Assembly: GCA_035550055.1 (NCBI GenBank)
Contig: DASZRO010000017.1
Coordinates: 1 to 46,791 of the forward strand
Direction of reading: 5' to 3'
From: Mycobacteriales bacterium
Lineage (GTDB): Bacteria; Actinomycetota; Actinomycetes; JAFAQI01
Length of the DNA: 46,791 nucleotides
Shown: piece after piece, positions 28,189-37,073 of the stretch
Layout of the letters: every line of letters starts with the position of its first letter
Numbering within the stretch: position 1 is the stretch's first letter
Translations under genes and position numbers: made by a program
The notes under the pieces: generated by a model
What the model saw: only the letters and a program-made list of their open reading frames with translations
The model's database searches: none
Told to the model about the DNA's origin: nothing

Positions 28189-29720
28189 CTGGGTTCCTTT
28201 GCGGGTGCGAGGTCGGCGTAGACCGCGGTCTCGACGTAGTCGTCTTCCTGCGACGACCCGGATCCGGCGGCGAGTCTCGCACCTTCCGTGCGCAACGCTG
28301 CTCGCGAACCGCCCGCTTGCACCCAGGGCGCGAGCGCCATGAACTGCCGCTTCGCGCCGGCGTACACCGCCGCGGAGGCGGGATCGCCGTCGTCGCGATC
28401 GAGGCGCGCGTCCCCGACGTAGTGACGTGGCGGCCCGCGGTAGCCGCGGGCGAGGATGGCGGACTGGCCGTCGAAGTCGAGATCCAGCAGGTTGCCGACC
28501 AGCATCGGGTTCACGGCGTACCGGAACCGCACCGTCGGATCGGCGACGGCGCGCCATGCCGACCCCATCCAGTCCAGCGGCTGCCAGTCACCGGCGCCGC
28601 CGTTGCCGGCCCACCGTCCCGGGTTGGCCTCGGCCTGGATGACGGTGTCGACACCGAGCTTGCTCATGCACGCCATGTAGGAGACGGCCAGATCGGCGCA
28701 CGGCCGGAAGTGCCGTGGCCGCCTGCCGAACGGGTAGCCGTAGGCGAAGGCAGGCAGGCTCGTCGCGAACCCGAGCCGGTGCCCCGCGACGACGTACCCG
28801 GCGGCGTTGCGGATCGCCGCGGGTCCGCTCGACGGGCCGGGGTCGAGATCGAGGATGCTCGACTCGAGGCTGGTCAGCGGGACCTTCTCGTTGCGGAACA
28901 GCAGGTTGCGCTCGCCGGCCGGCGCGTGAGGATGCACGTCGTGCGGCCCCCACAGGAAGGTCGTGTTGTAGACCTTCGAGCTCGTCGCGACGTAAGCCGT
29001 GCGCAATCCGGGAATCGCCGGATCGCCGAAGAGCCGGACCAGCGCCGGGGAGTGGGTCTCGCGATAGGGCGCCTGGTTGTTCGACGCGACGAGGTAGACC
29101 CCGAAGCGCTTCGCGATGGCGCTGAAGGTCAGGTCGAAGGCGCGCACCATCGTGTCGGTCTCCGCGACGAGCACCTCTTTGCGCGGGTCGATCGGCCCGA
29201 ACATCGCCTGGTAGGCGGCGACCTGCGGCGCGTACGCCGCGTTGAGCTCGCCGAGCGCGACCGCGGCCCCCACGGGTTCGGTGTCGCCGGCCGGCGCCCG
29301 CAGCGGTGTCGCCTCCTGCGCCCGGACGAGCGCGCCGCGGCTGCCGGTGGCAAGCGTCATCAGCCCGATGTCTTCGTTGAAGACCACGAGCGTCGGCTCG
29401 CCCGGTCGCTCGTGGGGTACGACGAACTCGCGCATGAGGCAGGTCATCGCGTGGCGGAAGGTCGCGTAGCTCGTGACGTCGGCGACCTGCTGGTCGTACT
29501 GGATGCCGATGACCCGAAGATCGCCGTGCTGCGTCGTACCGGTCGCCGGATGGAACCGATGCGGCCGCAGGCATTCGCTCGCCGAGGTGACCGCGCCCGC
29601 CGGCACCTCGCCCGCGATCGCACCCGCGAGCGAAGCGGGCGAGACAAACGAAACGAGTAAAGCCAGCGAAGCCAGCGAGGCGAGCCAAGCCAGCGAGGCG
29701 AGCCAAGCGAGCCGACGCAC
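28185..29720 (-). CDS. Exported nitrilase-superfamily (carbon-nitrogen hydrolase-like) protein
   Basis: Secreted protein of 511 residues with the order of a carbon-nitrogen hydrolase. A putative catalytic Glu lies in LVVFNEDIGL, a Lys in LLFRNEKVPL, and a Cys in RPCADLAVS followed by LGVDTVIQAEANPG. Such enzymes hydrolyse amides or nitriles. Secreted members such as vanins and biotinidase release an amine from an amide. The signal peptide is leucine-rich and encoded by an 18-base tandem repeat. The start GTG 29720 is chosen because TACGGT lies 6 bases upstream; TTG at 29747 is open but falls inside the inverted repeat. It overlaps the amine oxidase gene, suggesting amide cleavage followed by amine oxidation outside the cell. 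Confidence 0.72.
   Translation of the reverse strand: MRRLAWLASLAWLASLASLALLVSFVSPASLAGAIAGEVPAGAVTSASECLRPHRFHPATGTTQHGDLRVIGIQYDQQVADVTSYATFRHAMTCLMREFVVPHERPGEPTLVVFNEDIGLMTLATGSRGALVRAQEATPLRAPAGDTEPVGAAVALGELNAAYAPQVAAYQAMFGPIDPRKEVLVAETDTMVRAFDLTFSAIAKRFGVYLVASNNQAPYRETHSPALVRLFGDPAIPGLRTAYVATSSKVYNTTFLWGPHDVHPHAPAGERNLLFRNEKVPLTSLESSILDLDPGPSSGPAAIRNAAGYVVAGHRLGFATSLPAFAYGYPFGRRPRHFRPCADLAVSYMACMSKLGVDTVIQAEANPGRWAGNGGAGDWQPLDWMGSAWRAVADPTVRFRYAVNPMLVGNLLDLDFDGQSAILARGYRGPPRHYVGDARLDRDDGDPASAAVYAGAKRQFMALAPWVQAGGSRAALRTEGARLAAGSGSSQEDDYVETAVYADLAPAKEPR
29662..29706. repeat. 18-base tandem repeat in signal-peptide coding region
   Basis: GCCAGCGAGGCGAGCCAA at 29671-29688 is repeated exactly at 29689-29706, preceded by a 9-base partial copy (29662-29670). 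Read on the minus strand it encodes Leu-Ala-Trp-Leu-Ala-Ser units in the hydrophobic core of the nitrilase-like protein's signal peptide. The unit is in frame, so copy changes would alter signal length by six residues. Confidence 0.9.
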
Positions 29721-29726
29721 CCGCAA

Positions 29727-29732
29727 ACCGTA
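29727..29732 (-). promoter_or_regulatory. -10 element of nitrilase-like gene, probably leaderless
   Basis: TACGGT on the minus strand followed by 6 bases and GTG 29720. It lies 6 bases beyond the outer end of the inverted repeat at 29739, so the repeat arm falls in the -15 to -35 region of this promoter. Confidence 0.55.
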
Positions 29733-29738
29733 CGCAAG

Positions 29739-29817
29739 GACACACAAACGTTGCAGGAATCACGTTCTCGGTACGCCGGGCGGTGCCGGAAGGCGGCTTC
29801 CGCAACGTTTGTGTGTC
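29739..29817. repeat. Long perfect inverted repeat at ACT gene end / nitrilase-like promoter
   Basis: Left arm 29739-29754 (GACACACAAACGTTGC) and right arm 29802-29817 are perfect reverse complements over 16 bases, separated by 47 bases, the same spacer length as at 22949-23031. The right part encodes the last residues of the ACT-domain protein, and the left arm lies just upstream of the nitrilase-like -10. No transposase is nearby. Function unknown; possibilities are an operator pair, an RNA hairpin or a small repeat element. Confidence 0.85.
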
Positions 29818-30470
29818 GTTAAGGACGCTGTCAGGTCGGTGGCGTCCTTGGTGTCGCGGAGGGCGACGAGGGTACGCAGCGCCAGGGCTATGACGGTTTC
29901 GGCGTGACGCAGCTCGGGACGCAGGAACGGCGGGCCGCCGTCGCGGCCGATGACGAGTACCATCCCCAACGCCGCGAGCGGGAACTGCGCCCAGGCAACC
30001 TCTCCGGCGCTGCCCGCCATCGCCCGCACCGGCATCCGGTCCGGCGCGAGCTCGTCGTGTGCGGGTACGCCCTCCGGGTAGCGCGCCGGTGACGACCGGT
30101 CCGGCTCCCGCAGCTGCGCCCAGTCGGCGTCCAGCGCCGCCGGCGCCATGTCGACGAGGGTCTCGACGCCGCGCCCGGGCGCGGTCAGCAGATAGCCGAG
30201 CAGATCGAGGTCCGCCCGCTCCGCCATCAGGCGCCGCGAGCTCCGGCAGCTGATCACCTCGATTCCGCGTTCGGCCGCGACCGCCTCGAGCAGCGGCTGG
30301 AAGTCGGTGTCGTCCGGCCAGCGCAGCCCGAAGTCGTCGATCGCCCGGCCGCCTTCGGACTCCAGCACGCAGACCCACAGCACGTCGGCCCCGCTCGCGG
30401 CGATCGCTCGGCTGATGCGTGCCAACGTGCCCGGCTGATCCGGCAGGCTGACGCGCAGCTGGACGCCCAT
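29760..30470 (-). CDS. ACT-domain protein
   Basis: Cytoplasmic protein of 236 residues. An N-terminal ACT domain (about 1-75) begins [20 protein letters not shown], the small-molecule-sensing fold often used for amino acid binding. The rest ([19 protein letters not shown], then [19 protein letters not shown]) is a GAF-like or unassigned region ending in a helix. A strong ribosome site (AGGGAGGA) precedes the ATG. It diverges from hrcA. The last 19 or so residues, including LTTHKRCG, are encoded by the inverted repeat at 29739-29817, so the natural C-terminus may have been extended by that element. Function not known. Confidence 0.75.
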   Translation of the reverse strand: MGVQLRVSLPDQPGTLARISRAIAASGADVLWVCVLESEGGRAIDDFGLRWPDDTDFQPLLEAVAAERGIEVISCRSSRRLMAERADLDLLGYLLTAPGRGVETLVDMAPAALDADWAQLREPDRSSPARYPEGVPAHDELAPDRMPVRAMAGSAGEVAWAQFPLAALGMVLVIGRDGGPPFLRPELRHAETVIALALRTLVALRDTKDATDLTASLTTHKRCGSRLPAPPGVPRT

Positions 30471-30547
30471 CGGGTCCTCCCTTCGGTGGCGGCATGCCCG
30501 AGGTCAGACTCGCGCGGCTGCGTTACGCCGCTGTGTCGGCCGTGTCA

Positions 30548-30580
30548 CGGTCGGCACGAGCGGTCGGCACGAGCGGTCGG
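30548..30580. repeat. 13-base tandem repeat upstream of hrcA
   Basis: CGGTCGGCACGAG at 30548-30560 and 30561-30573, with a 7-base partial third copy at 30574-30580, ending 7 bases before the hrcA -10. It occupies the -15 to -50 region of the promoter and could be a tandem activator or repressor site or a slippage product. Confidence 0.8.
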
Positions 30581-30587
30581 TACGCCG

Positions 30588-30593
30588 TACACT
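30588..30593 (+). promoter_or_regulatory. hrcA: hrcA-dnaJ -10 element
   Basis: TACACT directly abuts the CIRCE operator (30593), placing the transcription start inside the operator, as expected for HrcA repression. Confidence 0.55.
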
Positions 30594-30619
30594 TGGCACT
30601 CGACCGCCGTGAGTGCCAG
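30593..30619. promoter_or_regulatory. CIRCE operator (HrcA binding site)
   Basis: TTGGCACTC-N9-GAGTGCCAG. This matches the CIRCE consensus TTAGCACTC-N9-GAGTGCTAA with one symmetrical change per arm, and the spacer is exactly 9 bases. It lies 21 bases before the hrcA start, so HrcA represses its own operon, released by heat shock. Confidence 0.95.
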
Positions 30620-30640
30620 ACGGGTGAGGAGGCGCGCACC

Positions 30641-31666
30641 GTGATCGAGGACCGCAAGCTCGACGTGCTGCGCGCGATCGTCGAGGACTACGTCGCGACC
30701 AACGAGCCGGTCGGCTCGAAGGCGCTCGTCGAGCGGCACCCGCTGGGCGTCTCGCCCGCGACGATCCGCAACGACATGGCGTCGCTGGAAGAGGACGGCT
30801 ACATCACCCAGCCGCACACCAGCGCCGGCCGGGTCCCCACCGACAAGGGGTACCGGCTGTTCGTCGACAAGCTGTCGACGGTCAAGCCGCTGAGCGGTCC
30901 CGAGCGCCGCGCGATCGAAGGGTTCCTTGCCGGCGCGGTCGGGCTCGACGACGTGGTCAACCGCACGGTGCGGCTGCTTGCCCAGCTCACCCGCCAGGTC
31001 GCCGTCGTGCAGTACCCGTCGCTGACCCGCTCCGCCGTGCGCCACCTCGAGATGGTGCGGCTGTCCGAGACGCGCCTGATGGTCGTGTTGATCACCGACA
31101 CCGGCCGGGTGGAGCAGCGGGTCGTGGAGCTGCCCGGCGCGCTCAGCGAGAACGACGTCGCCGAGCTGCGGGCCCGGATCAACTCCCTCATCGCCGGCCA
31201 TCAGCTGGCGGAGGCGCCGACGTTGATGGCCGACCTGCCCGACTCGTTCGCGCCGGACGACCGCGCCAACGTCAGCACGGTGGTCGCGACCGTCCTCGAG
31301 ACGCTGGTCGAGCAGGTCGACGAGCGGGTCGTGATGGCGGGCACCGCCAACCTCGCCCGCGGCAGCGCGCTGGACTTCGCAGGGTCGATCCGCCCGGTGC
31401 TCGAGGCGCTGGAGGAGCACGTGGTGCTGCTGCGGCTGTTCGGCGAGACCGCCGAACCCCAGACGGTCCACGTCAGCATCGGCGAGGAGAACCCGCACGA
31501 GGGCCTGCGGACCGCGTCGGTCGTCTCGACCGGCTACGGCCTCGACGGGGTCGGCGCGTTCGCCTCGCTCGGCATCGTCGGCCCGACGCGCATGGACTAC
31601 CCCGGCGCGATGGGCGCGGTGCGCGCCGTCGCCCGCTACGTCGGTCACGTGCTGGCAGAGGGCTGA
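30641..31666 (+). CDS. hrcA: Heat-inducible transcription repressor HrcA
   Basis: Repressor of class I heat-shock genes; 341 residues. The winged-helix N-terminus is canonical ([52 protein letters not shown]), followed by [16 protein letters not shown] and the GAF-like HrcA domain. It binds the CIRCE element at 30593-30619. GTG 30641 has GGAGG about 8 bases upstream. It lies 7 bases before dnaJ in the hrcA-dnaJ order typical of actinobacteria. Confidence 0.97.
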   Translation: MIEDRKLDVLRAIVEDYVATNEPVGSKALVERHPLGVSPATIRNDMASLEEDGYITQPHTSAGRVPTDKGYRLFVDKLSTVKPLSGPERRAIEGFLAGAVGLDDVVNRTVRLLAQLTRQVAVVQYPSLTRSAVRHLEMVRLSETRLMVVLITDTGRVEQRVVELPGALSENDVAELRARINSLIAGHQLAEAPTLMADLPDSFAPDDRANVSTVVATVLETLVEQVDERVVMAGTANLARGSALDFAGSIRPVLEALEEHVVLLRLFGETAEPQTVHVSIGEENPHEGLRTASVVSTGYGLDGVGAFASLGIVGPTRMDYPGAMGAVRAVARYVGHVLAEG

Positions 31667-31673
31667 GCGCACC

Positions 31674-32822
31674 GTGCCACCGACGCGCGACTACTACGCG
31701 ATCCTCGGGGTGTCCCGCACCGCGACGCCGGAGGAGATCAAGAAGGCCTACCGCAAGCTCGCCCGTGAGCTTCACCCGGACGTCAACCCCAGCCCTGAGG
31801 CGCAGGACCGGTTCAAGGACGTCACCGCCGCCTACGAGGTGCTCTCCGACCCGCAGAAGCGGCAGCTGCACGATCTTGGCGGTGACCCGCTGTCGACGAG
31901 TGGTGGTGCGGGGCCGGCCGGACCGTTCGGCGGTTTCGCCGACATCATGGACGCGTTCTTCGGCGGCGCGGGTGGCATGGGCTCGCGCGGACCGCGCTCG
32001 CGGATCCAGCCCGGAGCCGACGCGCTGATCAGGATCGAGCTCGACCTCGCGGACACCGCATTCGGTACGACGCGCGACCTCACGCTCGACACCGCGGTGC
32101 GGTGCAGCAAGTGCAACGGCGCGGGCACCGCGCCGGGCACTCATCCCGAGACCTGCCAGACCTGTAGCGGTCGCGGCGAGGTGCAGTCGGTGCAACGGTC
32201 GCTGTTGGGGCAGATCGTGACGGCTCGGCCGTGCCCGGACTGCGGGGGCTTCGGGACGAAGATCCGCAACCCGTGCCCGGACTGCGGCGGCGACGGCCGG
32301 GTGCGGGCGCGTCGGACCGTCACGGTGAAGGTGCCGGCCGGAGTCGAGGACGGGATGCGACTGCGGCTGGCCGGCGAGGGCGAGGTGGGCCCGGGTGGCG
32401 GTCCGGCCGGAAGCCTCTACGTCGAGATCCACGAGCGCACCCATCCGTCGTTCGTCCGCGACGGCGACGACCTGCACTGCAAGGTCGAGGTCCCGATGAC
32501 CGCGGCGGCGCTCGGCACCGAGGTCAAGCTGACGACCCTCGACGGCGAGGAGCGGCTCGTCGTCAAGCCGGGCACGCAGTCCGGAAGCGTCACAACGCTA
32601 CGCGGTCGCGGCGTACCGCATCTCAACCGGGGCGTCGGGCGAGGTGACATCCACGTCCACTACGAGGTCGTCACGCCCACGAAGCTCGACGCGGAACAGG
32701 AACGGCTGCTCCGCGAGCTGGCGAAGGCACGCGGTGAGGAGCACCCGGAGATCACGGTGAGCAACCCGGCGGCCGGCAACGGCGGCGGGCTGTTCTCCCG
32801 GCTCCGTGACGCGTTCAAGTAG
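31674..32822 (+). CDS. dnaJ: Chaperone DnaJ (DnaJ2 type)
   Basis: Hsp40 co-chaperone stimulating DnaK; 382 residues. The J-domain spans residues 5-70 with the HPD motif at 34-36. A short Gly/Phe-rich linker contains [17 protein letters not shown]. Four zinc-finger repeats follow ([32 protein letters not shown]), then the C-terminal substrate-binding domains. Encoded right after hrcA under the CIRCE-controlled promoter, which fits the second, HrcA-linked DnaJ copy of actinobacteria; the dnaK operon copy is not in the window. Confidence 0.97.
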   Translation: MPPTRDYYAILGVSRTATPEEIKKAYRKLARELHPDVNPSPEAQDRFKDVTAAYEVLSDPQKRQLHDLGGDPLSTSGGAGPAGPFGGFADIMDAFFGGAGGMGSRGPRSRIQPGADALIRIELDLADTAFGTTRDLTLDTAVRCSKCNGAGTAPGTHPETCQTCSGRGEVQSVQRSLLGQIVTARPCPDCGGFGTKIRNPCPDCGGDGRVRARRTVTVKVPAGVEDGMRLRLAGEGEVGPGGGPAGSLYVEIHERTHPSFVRDGDDLHCKVEVPMTAAALGTEVKLTTLDGEERLVVKPGTQSGSVTTLRGRGVPHLNRGVGRGDIHVHYEVVTPTKLDAEQERLLRELAKARGEEHPEITVSNPAAGNGGGLFSRLRDAFK

Positions 32823-32839
32823 TCAGCCATGATCGAGGG

Positions 32840-33571
32840 GTGACCCCTCCTGTCTTCCGCGTACCGGACGGTACGGCCGGCGCGGATGGCCAGGGCGTTC
32901 TCACCCTGCGCGGCGCCGAGGGGCATCACGCCGCCGACGTACGCCGGCTGCGGGTCGGTGAACCGGTGTGGCTGACCGACGGGGCCGGCTCCCGCTGGGA
33001 GTGTGCCGTGTCGGGCGTGCGGCGCGGCGAGCTCGACCTGGCGGTCGGCCGCGTCGTGCACGTCCCGCGTCCGCAGCCGCGGCTGGTCGTCGTCCAGGCG
33101 CTGGCGAAGGGCGGCCGTGACGAGGACGCCGTCGAGGCGATGACGGAGGTCGGGGTCGACGAGATTCTGGGCTGGTCGGCCTCGCGCAGCGTCGCGAAGT
33201 GGACCGACCGTACGGCGGGGAAGTGGGAGGCGACGGCGGCCGCAGCCGCCCGGCAGTCCCGCCGCACCTGGTGGCCGACGGTCGCGGGTCCGTTGTCGAC
33301 GGCGCAGGTGGCGGCGCGACTCATGACCGCGTCGCGGGCGCTCGTCCTGCACGAGTCGGCCGTGCACCCGCTGACCGTGGACGCGGCCGCGGCGAGTGGC
33401 CAGGAGGTCGTCGTCGTGGTCGGGCCCGAAGGCGGCATCGCGGACGACGAGCTAGCCGCGTTTGCCGCGGCAGGCGCGCAACCGGTCCGGCTGGGGGACG
33501 CCGTCCTTCGCAGCTCCACGGCAGGAGTGGCGGCGCTGGCCGCGATCTGTTCGCAAACCCGCTGGCGCTGA
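32840..33571 (+). CDS. rsmE: 16S rRNA (uracil-1498-N3)-methyltransferase
   Basis: SPOUT-fold rRNA methyltransferase of 243 residues that methylates U1498 of 16S rRNA with S-adenosylmethionine. An N-terminal PUA-like part begins HHAADVRRLRVGEPVWLTDG. The catalytic knot part shows ALAKGGRDEDAVEAMTEVGV, AARQSRRTWWP and the SAM-binding VVVVGPEGGIADDEL and RLGDAVLRSSTAGVAAL. GTG 32840 is preceded by CATGAT and a 6-base gap without a ribosome site. It sits 17 bases after dnaJ. Confidence 0.94.
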   Translation: MTPPVFRVPDGTAGADGQGVLTLRGAEGHHAADVRRLRVGEPVWLTDGAGSRWECAVSGVRRGELDLAVGRVVHVPRPQPRLVVVQALAKGGRDEDAVEAMTEVGVDEILGWSASRSVAKWTDRTAGKWEATAAAAARQSRRTWWPTVAGPLSTAQVAARLMTASRALVLHESAVHPLTVDAAAASGQEVVVVVGPEGGIADDELAAFAAAGAQPVRLGDAVLRSSTAGVAALAAICSQTRWR

Positions 33572-33575
33572 CCCG

Positions 33576-33581
33576 TACGCT
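33576..33581 (+). promoter_or_regulatory. HIT gene -10 element, probably leaderless
   Basis: TACGCT, 6 bases, then the ATG of the HIT gene at 33588. No ribosome site between. Confidence 0.5.
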
Positions 33582-33587
33582 CGCGCC

Positions 33588-33938
33588 ATGAGCGATCCGG
33601 ATTGCATCTTCTGCAAGATCGTCGCGCGTGAGATCCCGGCCGACATCGTGGCCGAGTCGGACACGGCGATCGCGTTTCGCGACATCGCGCCGCAGGCACC
33701 GGTCCACGTTCAGGTCATCCCGAAAGACCACCATCGCAACGTGGCCGAGGTGGCGGCGGCCGGCGACGTCGATGTTGGCGACCTGTTCCGGCTGGCCGTC
33801 GAAGTCGCGCAGGTCGAAGGCGTGGCCGACGGCGGCTACCGGCTGGTGGCCAACACGGGCGAGGCGGCGTTCCAGACGGTGTTCCACTGCCATATCCATG
33901 TGCTCGGTGGCCGCCCGATGGGTTGGCCGCCCGGCTAG
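33588..33938 (+). CDS. HIT-family nucleotide hydrolase
   Basis: Small histidine-triad protein of 116 residues, HinT-like. The triad is HCHIHVLGG (His100, His102, His104), and the N-terminal zinc-type CIFCKIV and IPKDHHRNV blocks are present. Members hydrolyse adenosine phosphoramidates or related nucleotides in the cytosol. It lies between rsmE and phoH, a common location in actinobacteria. ATG 33588 is fixed by the family N-terminus. Confidence 0.95.
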   Translation: MSDPDCIFCKIVAREIPADIVAESDTAIAFRDIAPQAPVHVQVIPKDHHRNVAEVAAAGDVDVGDLFRLAVEVAQVEGVADGGYRLVANTGEAAFQTVFHCHIHVLGGRPMGWPPG

Positions 33939-33952
33939 CCTGGAGTGCAGAC

Positions 33953-34990
<1,038 letters not shown>

Positions 34991-34994
34991 TCGA

Positions 34995-35486
34995 ATGAGC
35001 ATCGAGGTCGCCAACGAGACCGGCGCGGACGTCGACGTACACCGCATCGAGCGGGTGGCGAGGTTCGTCCTCAACGAGATGGGCGTCAACCCGCTGGTCG
35101 AGTTGGCGATCCGGCTCGTCGACGTCGAGGCAATGACGGCGCTGCACGTGCACTTCATGAACGAACCAGGCCCGACCGACGTCCTCGCGTTCCCGATGGA
35201 CGAGCTCAACGACCAGCGCGACGACCTCGAAGGCGACGTGCCGCCGACCCTGCTGGGCGACGTGGTGCTGTGTCCCGCGGTCGCCGAGGCCCAGGCGAAG
35301 CAGGCGGGCCACTCGACGGCGGCGGAGCTGGAGCTGTTGTGCACTCACGGCGTGCTGCACCTGCTCGGGTACGACCACGCCGATGAGGCCGACGAACGCG
35401 AGATGTTCGGGTTGCAGGCCCGACTGCTCGACGGCTGGAAGACCTCGAAGGACGCCCTGCGCTCGACGGACAACCAGGCGCCATGA
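34995..35486 (+). CDS. ybeY: Endoribonuclease YbeY
   Basis: Metal-dependent endoribonuclease of 163 residues acting in 16S rRNA 3' processing and ribosome quality control. The zinc motif HGVLHLLGYDH gives His118, His122 and His128, and NEPGPTDVLAFPMD is the family block before it. The stop overlaps the ATG of the next gene (ATGA), so it is translationally coupled to the CNNM-type membrane protein, the usual actinobacterial arrangement. Confidence 0.95.
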   Translation: MSIEVANETGADVDVHRIERVARFVLNEMGVNPLVELAIRLVDVEAMTALHVHFMNEPGPTDVLAFPMDELNDQRDDLEGDVPPTLLGDVVLCPAVAEAQAKQAGHSTAAELELLCTHGVLHLLGYDHADEADEREMFGLQARLLDGWKTSKDALRSTDNQAP

Positions 35487-36775
35487 CCACGACGGACGCC
35501 TGGGCGCTCGTCCTCGCGGCTGTGTTGCTTCTCGCCTCCGCGGTGCTGGCCGTGGCCGAGTCCGCGCTCGCTCACGTGTCACGGTTGCGGGTCGAGGAGC
35601 TGCTTCGCGAGGGCCGACGCGGCACCGAGCGGCTCGAACGCGTCGTGCGCGAGGCGCCCACGAACCTCAACGTGCTCCTGCTGGCGCGAACCGTCGGGGA
35701 GATGCTGGTCGCGACACTGGTCGCGGTCGTCTGCGTGCGGGAGCTCGGCTCGATCTGGCAGGCCGTGCTGGTCGCGGGCGTCGGTGTCGCGCTGCTGCAC
35801 TACGTGGTCGTCGGCGTCGCGGCACGCACCATCGGGCGTGAGCGTTCGGAGCGGATAGCGCTGCTCACCTCACGGCTGGTGCTTGCGCTGCGGGCGGTCA
35901 GCATCGCCGTGACGCAGGTGCTGATCGCGATGGGCAGCGCGCTGGTGCCCGGCAAGGTCGCGCGCGACTCGGGCTTCACATCGGAGGCGGAGCTGCGCGA
36001 CCTCGTCGACCTCGCCGAGGAGCGTCAGGTCATCGAGAGCAGCGAGCGGGAGATGATCCATTCGGTCTTCGAGCTCGGCGAGACGCTGGCTCGCGAGGTC
36101 ATGGTCCCGCGCACCGACATGGTGTGGATCGAGCGGTCCAAGACGGTTCGCCACACGATCTCGTTGGCGTTGCGCAGCGGGTTCTCCCGCATCCCGGTCA
36201 TCGGCGACAACGAAGACGACGTCGTCGGGGTCGCCTATCTCAAGGACCTCGTCCGCAAGGCCTATGACGGCGAGGCGCAGACCGCGGTCCGGGTCGACGA
36301 GGTGATGCGCCCGGCGTACCTCATCCCGGACTCCAAGCCCGTGGACGAGCTGTTGCGGGAGATGCAGGCGAAGCAGGTCCACGTGGCGATCGTCATCGAC
36401 GAGTACGGCGGTACGGCGGGCCTGGTCACGATCGAGGACATCCTCGAGGAGATCGTCGGTGAGATCACCGACGAGTACGACCGCGAAGGTCCACGCATCG
36501 AGGAGCTCGAGGACGGCAGCCTGCGGGTCAGCGTGCGCGTGCCGATCGACGACCTCGAGGAACGCTTCGACGTGTCCTTCGACCTCGAGGACGTCGAGAC
36601 GGTGGGCGGCCTGCTCGCCGCGGAGCTCGGCCGGGTGCCGATCGCCGGCGCGACGGTCGAGCTGCATGGCCTGCGGTTCACCGCCGAAGGTGGCAAAGGG
36701 CGTCGCAACCAGGTGGGCACCGTGCTGATCGAGCGGCAGGAACCGGCGCCCGCCGCGAAGCGCAAGCGCTCATAG
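35483..36775 (+). CDS. CNNM/CorC-type CBS-domain membrane protein
   Basis: Membrane protein of 430 residues with the hemolysin C/CorC-like layout. An N-terminal DUF21 (CNNM) membrane domain has about four hydrophobic segments (ALVLAAVLLLASAVLAVAE first), with a loop-rich SRLRVEELLREG after the first. Then come a CBS pair (REVMVPRTDMVWIERSKTV, DEVMRPAYLIPDSKPVDELL), the DEYGGTAGLVTIEDILEEIVG block, and the CorC/HlyC transporter-associated domain to about 415. Related proteins are implicated in magnesium or cobalt efflux. It follows ybeY with an ATGA overlap. Confidence 0.92.
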   Translation: MTTTDAWALVLAAVLLLASAVLAVAESALAHVSRLRVEELLREGRRGTERLERVVREAPTNLNVLLLARTVGEMLVATLVAVVCVRELGSIWQAVLVAGVGVALLHYVVVGVAARTIGRERSERIALLTSRLVLALRAVSIAVTQVLIAMGSALVPGKVARDSGFTSEAELRDLVDLAEERQVIESSEREMIHSVFELGETLAREVMVPRTDMVWIERSKTVRHTISLALRSGFSRIPVIGDNEDDVVGVAYLKDLVRKAYDGEAQTAVRVDEVMRPAYLIPDSKPVDELLREMQAKQVHVAIVIDEYGGTAGLVTIEDILEEIVGEITDEYDREGPRIEELEDGSLRVSVRVPIDDLEERFDVSFDLEDVETVGGLLAAELGRVPIAGATVELHGLRFTAEGGKGRRNQVGTVLIERQEPAPAAKRKRS

Positions 36776-36776
36776 G

Positions 36777-37073
36777 GTGGCTGACGTGGACAGTGAGGAC
36801 GAGAAGCTCGTCACCCTCGCGCGTTCGGCACGGGCGCGCAGTGGCGCCGCGGAGGGCGCCGCGGTCCGCGACGACATCGGGCGCACCTACGTGGCGGCCT
36901 CCGTCACGCTGCCGGGGTTGGTCCTGACGGCGTTGCAGGCGGCGGTGGCGGCGGCGGCCTCCAGCGGGGTGAGGCGCCTCGAGGCCGCGGTGGTCGTGAC
37001 CGCACAGCCGAACGTCGACGACACGGCGCTGGCCGGCCTCGGTGATCCGGTGCTGCACGTGGTCGCCGAGTGA
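36777..37073 (+). CDS. Cytidine deaminase-like protein lacking zinc ligands
   Basis: Small protein of 98 residues at the position where actinobacteria often carry a cytidine deaminase-like gene between the CBS protein and era. It aligns by eye with the N-terminal fold (LVTLARSARARSG, GAAVRDDIGRTYVAASVTLP, ALQAAVAAAASSGVRRLEAAVVVT). But it has neither the His/Cys-x-Glu nor the PCxxC zinc motif, so it is unlikely to be an active deaminase. GTG 36777 starts one base after the preceding stop. Its end overlaps the era start (GTGA). Function unknown. Confidence 0.75.
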   Translation: MADVDSEDEKLVTLARSARARSGAAEGAAVRDDIGRTYVAASVTLPGLVLTALQAAVAAAASSGVRRLEAAVVVTAQPNVDDTALAGLGDPVLHVVAE

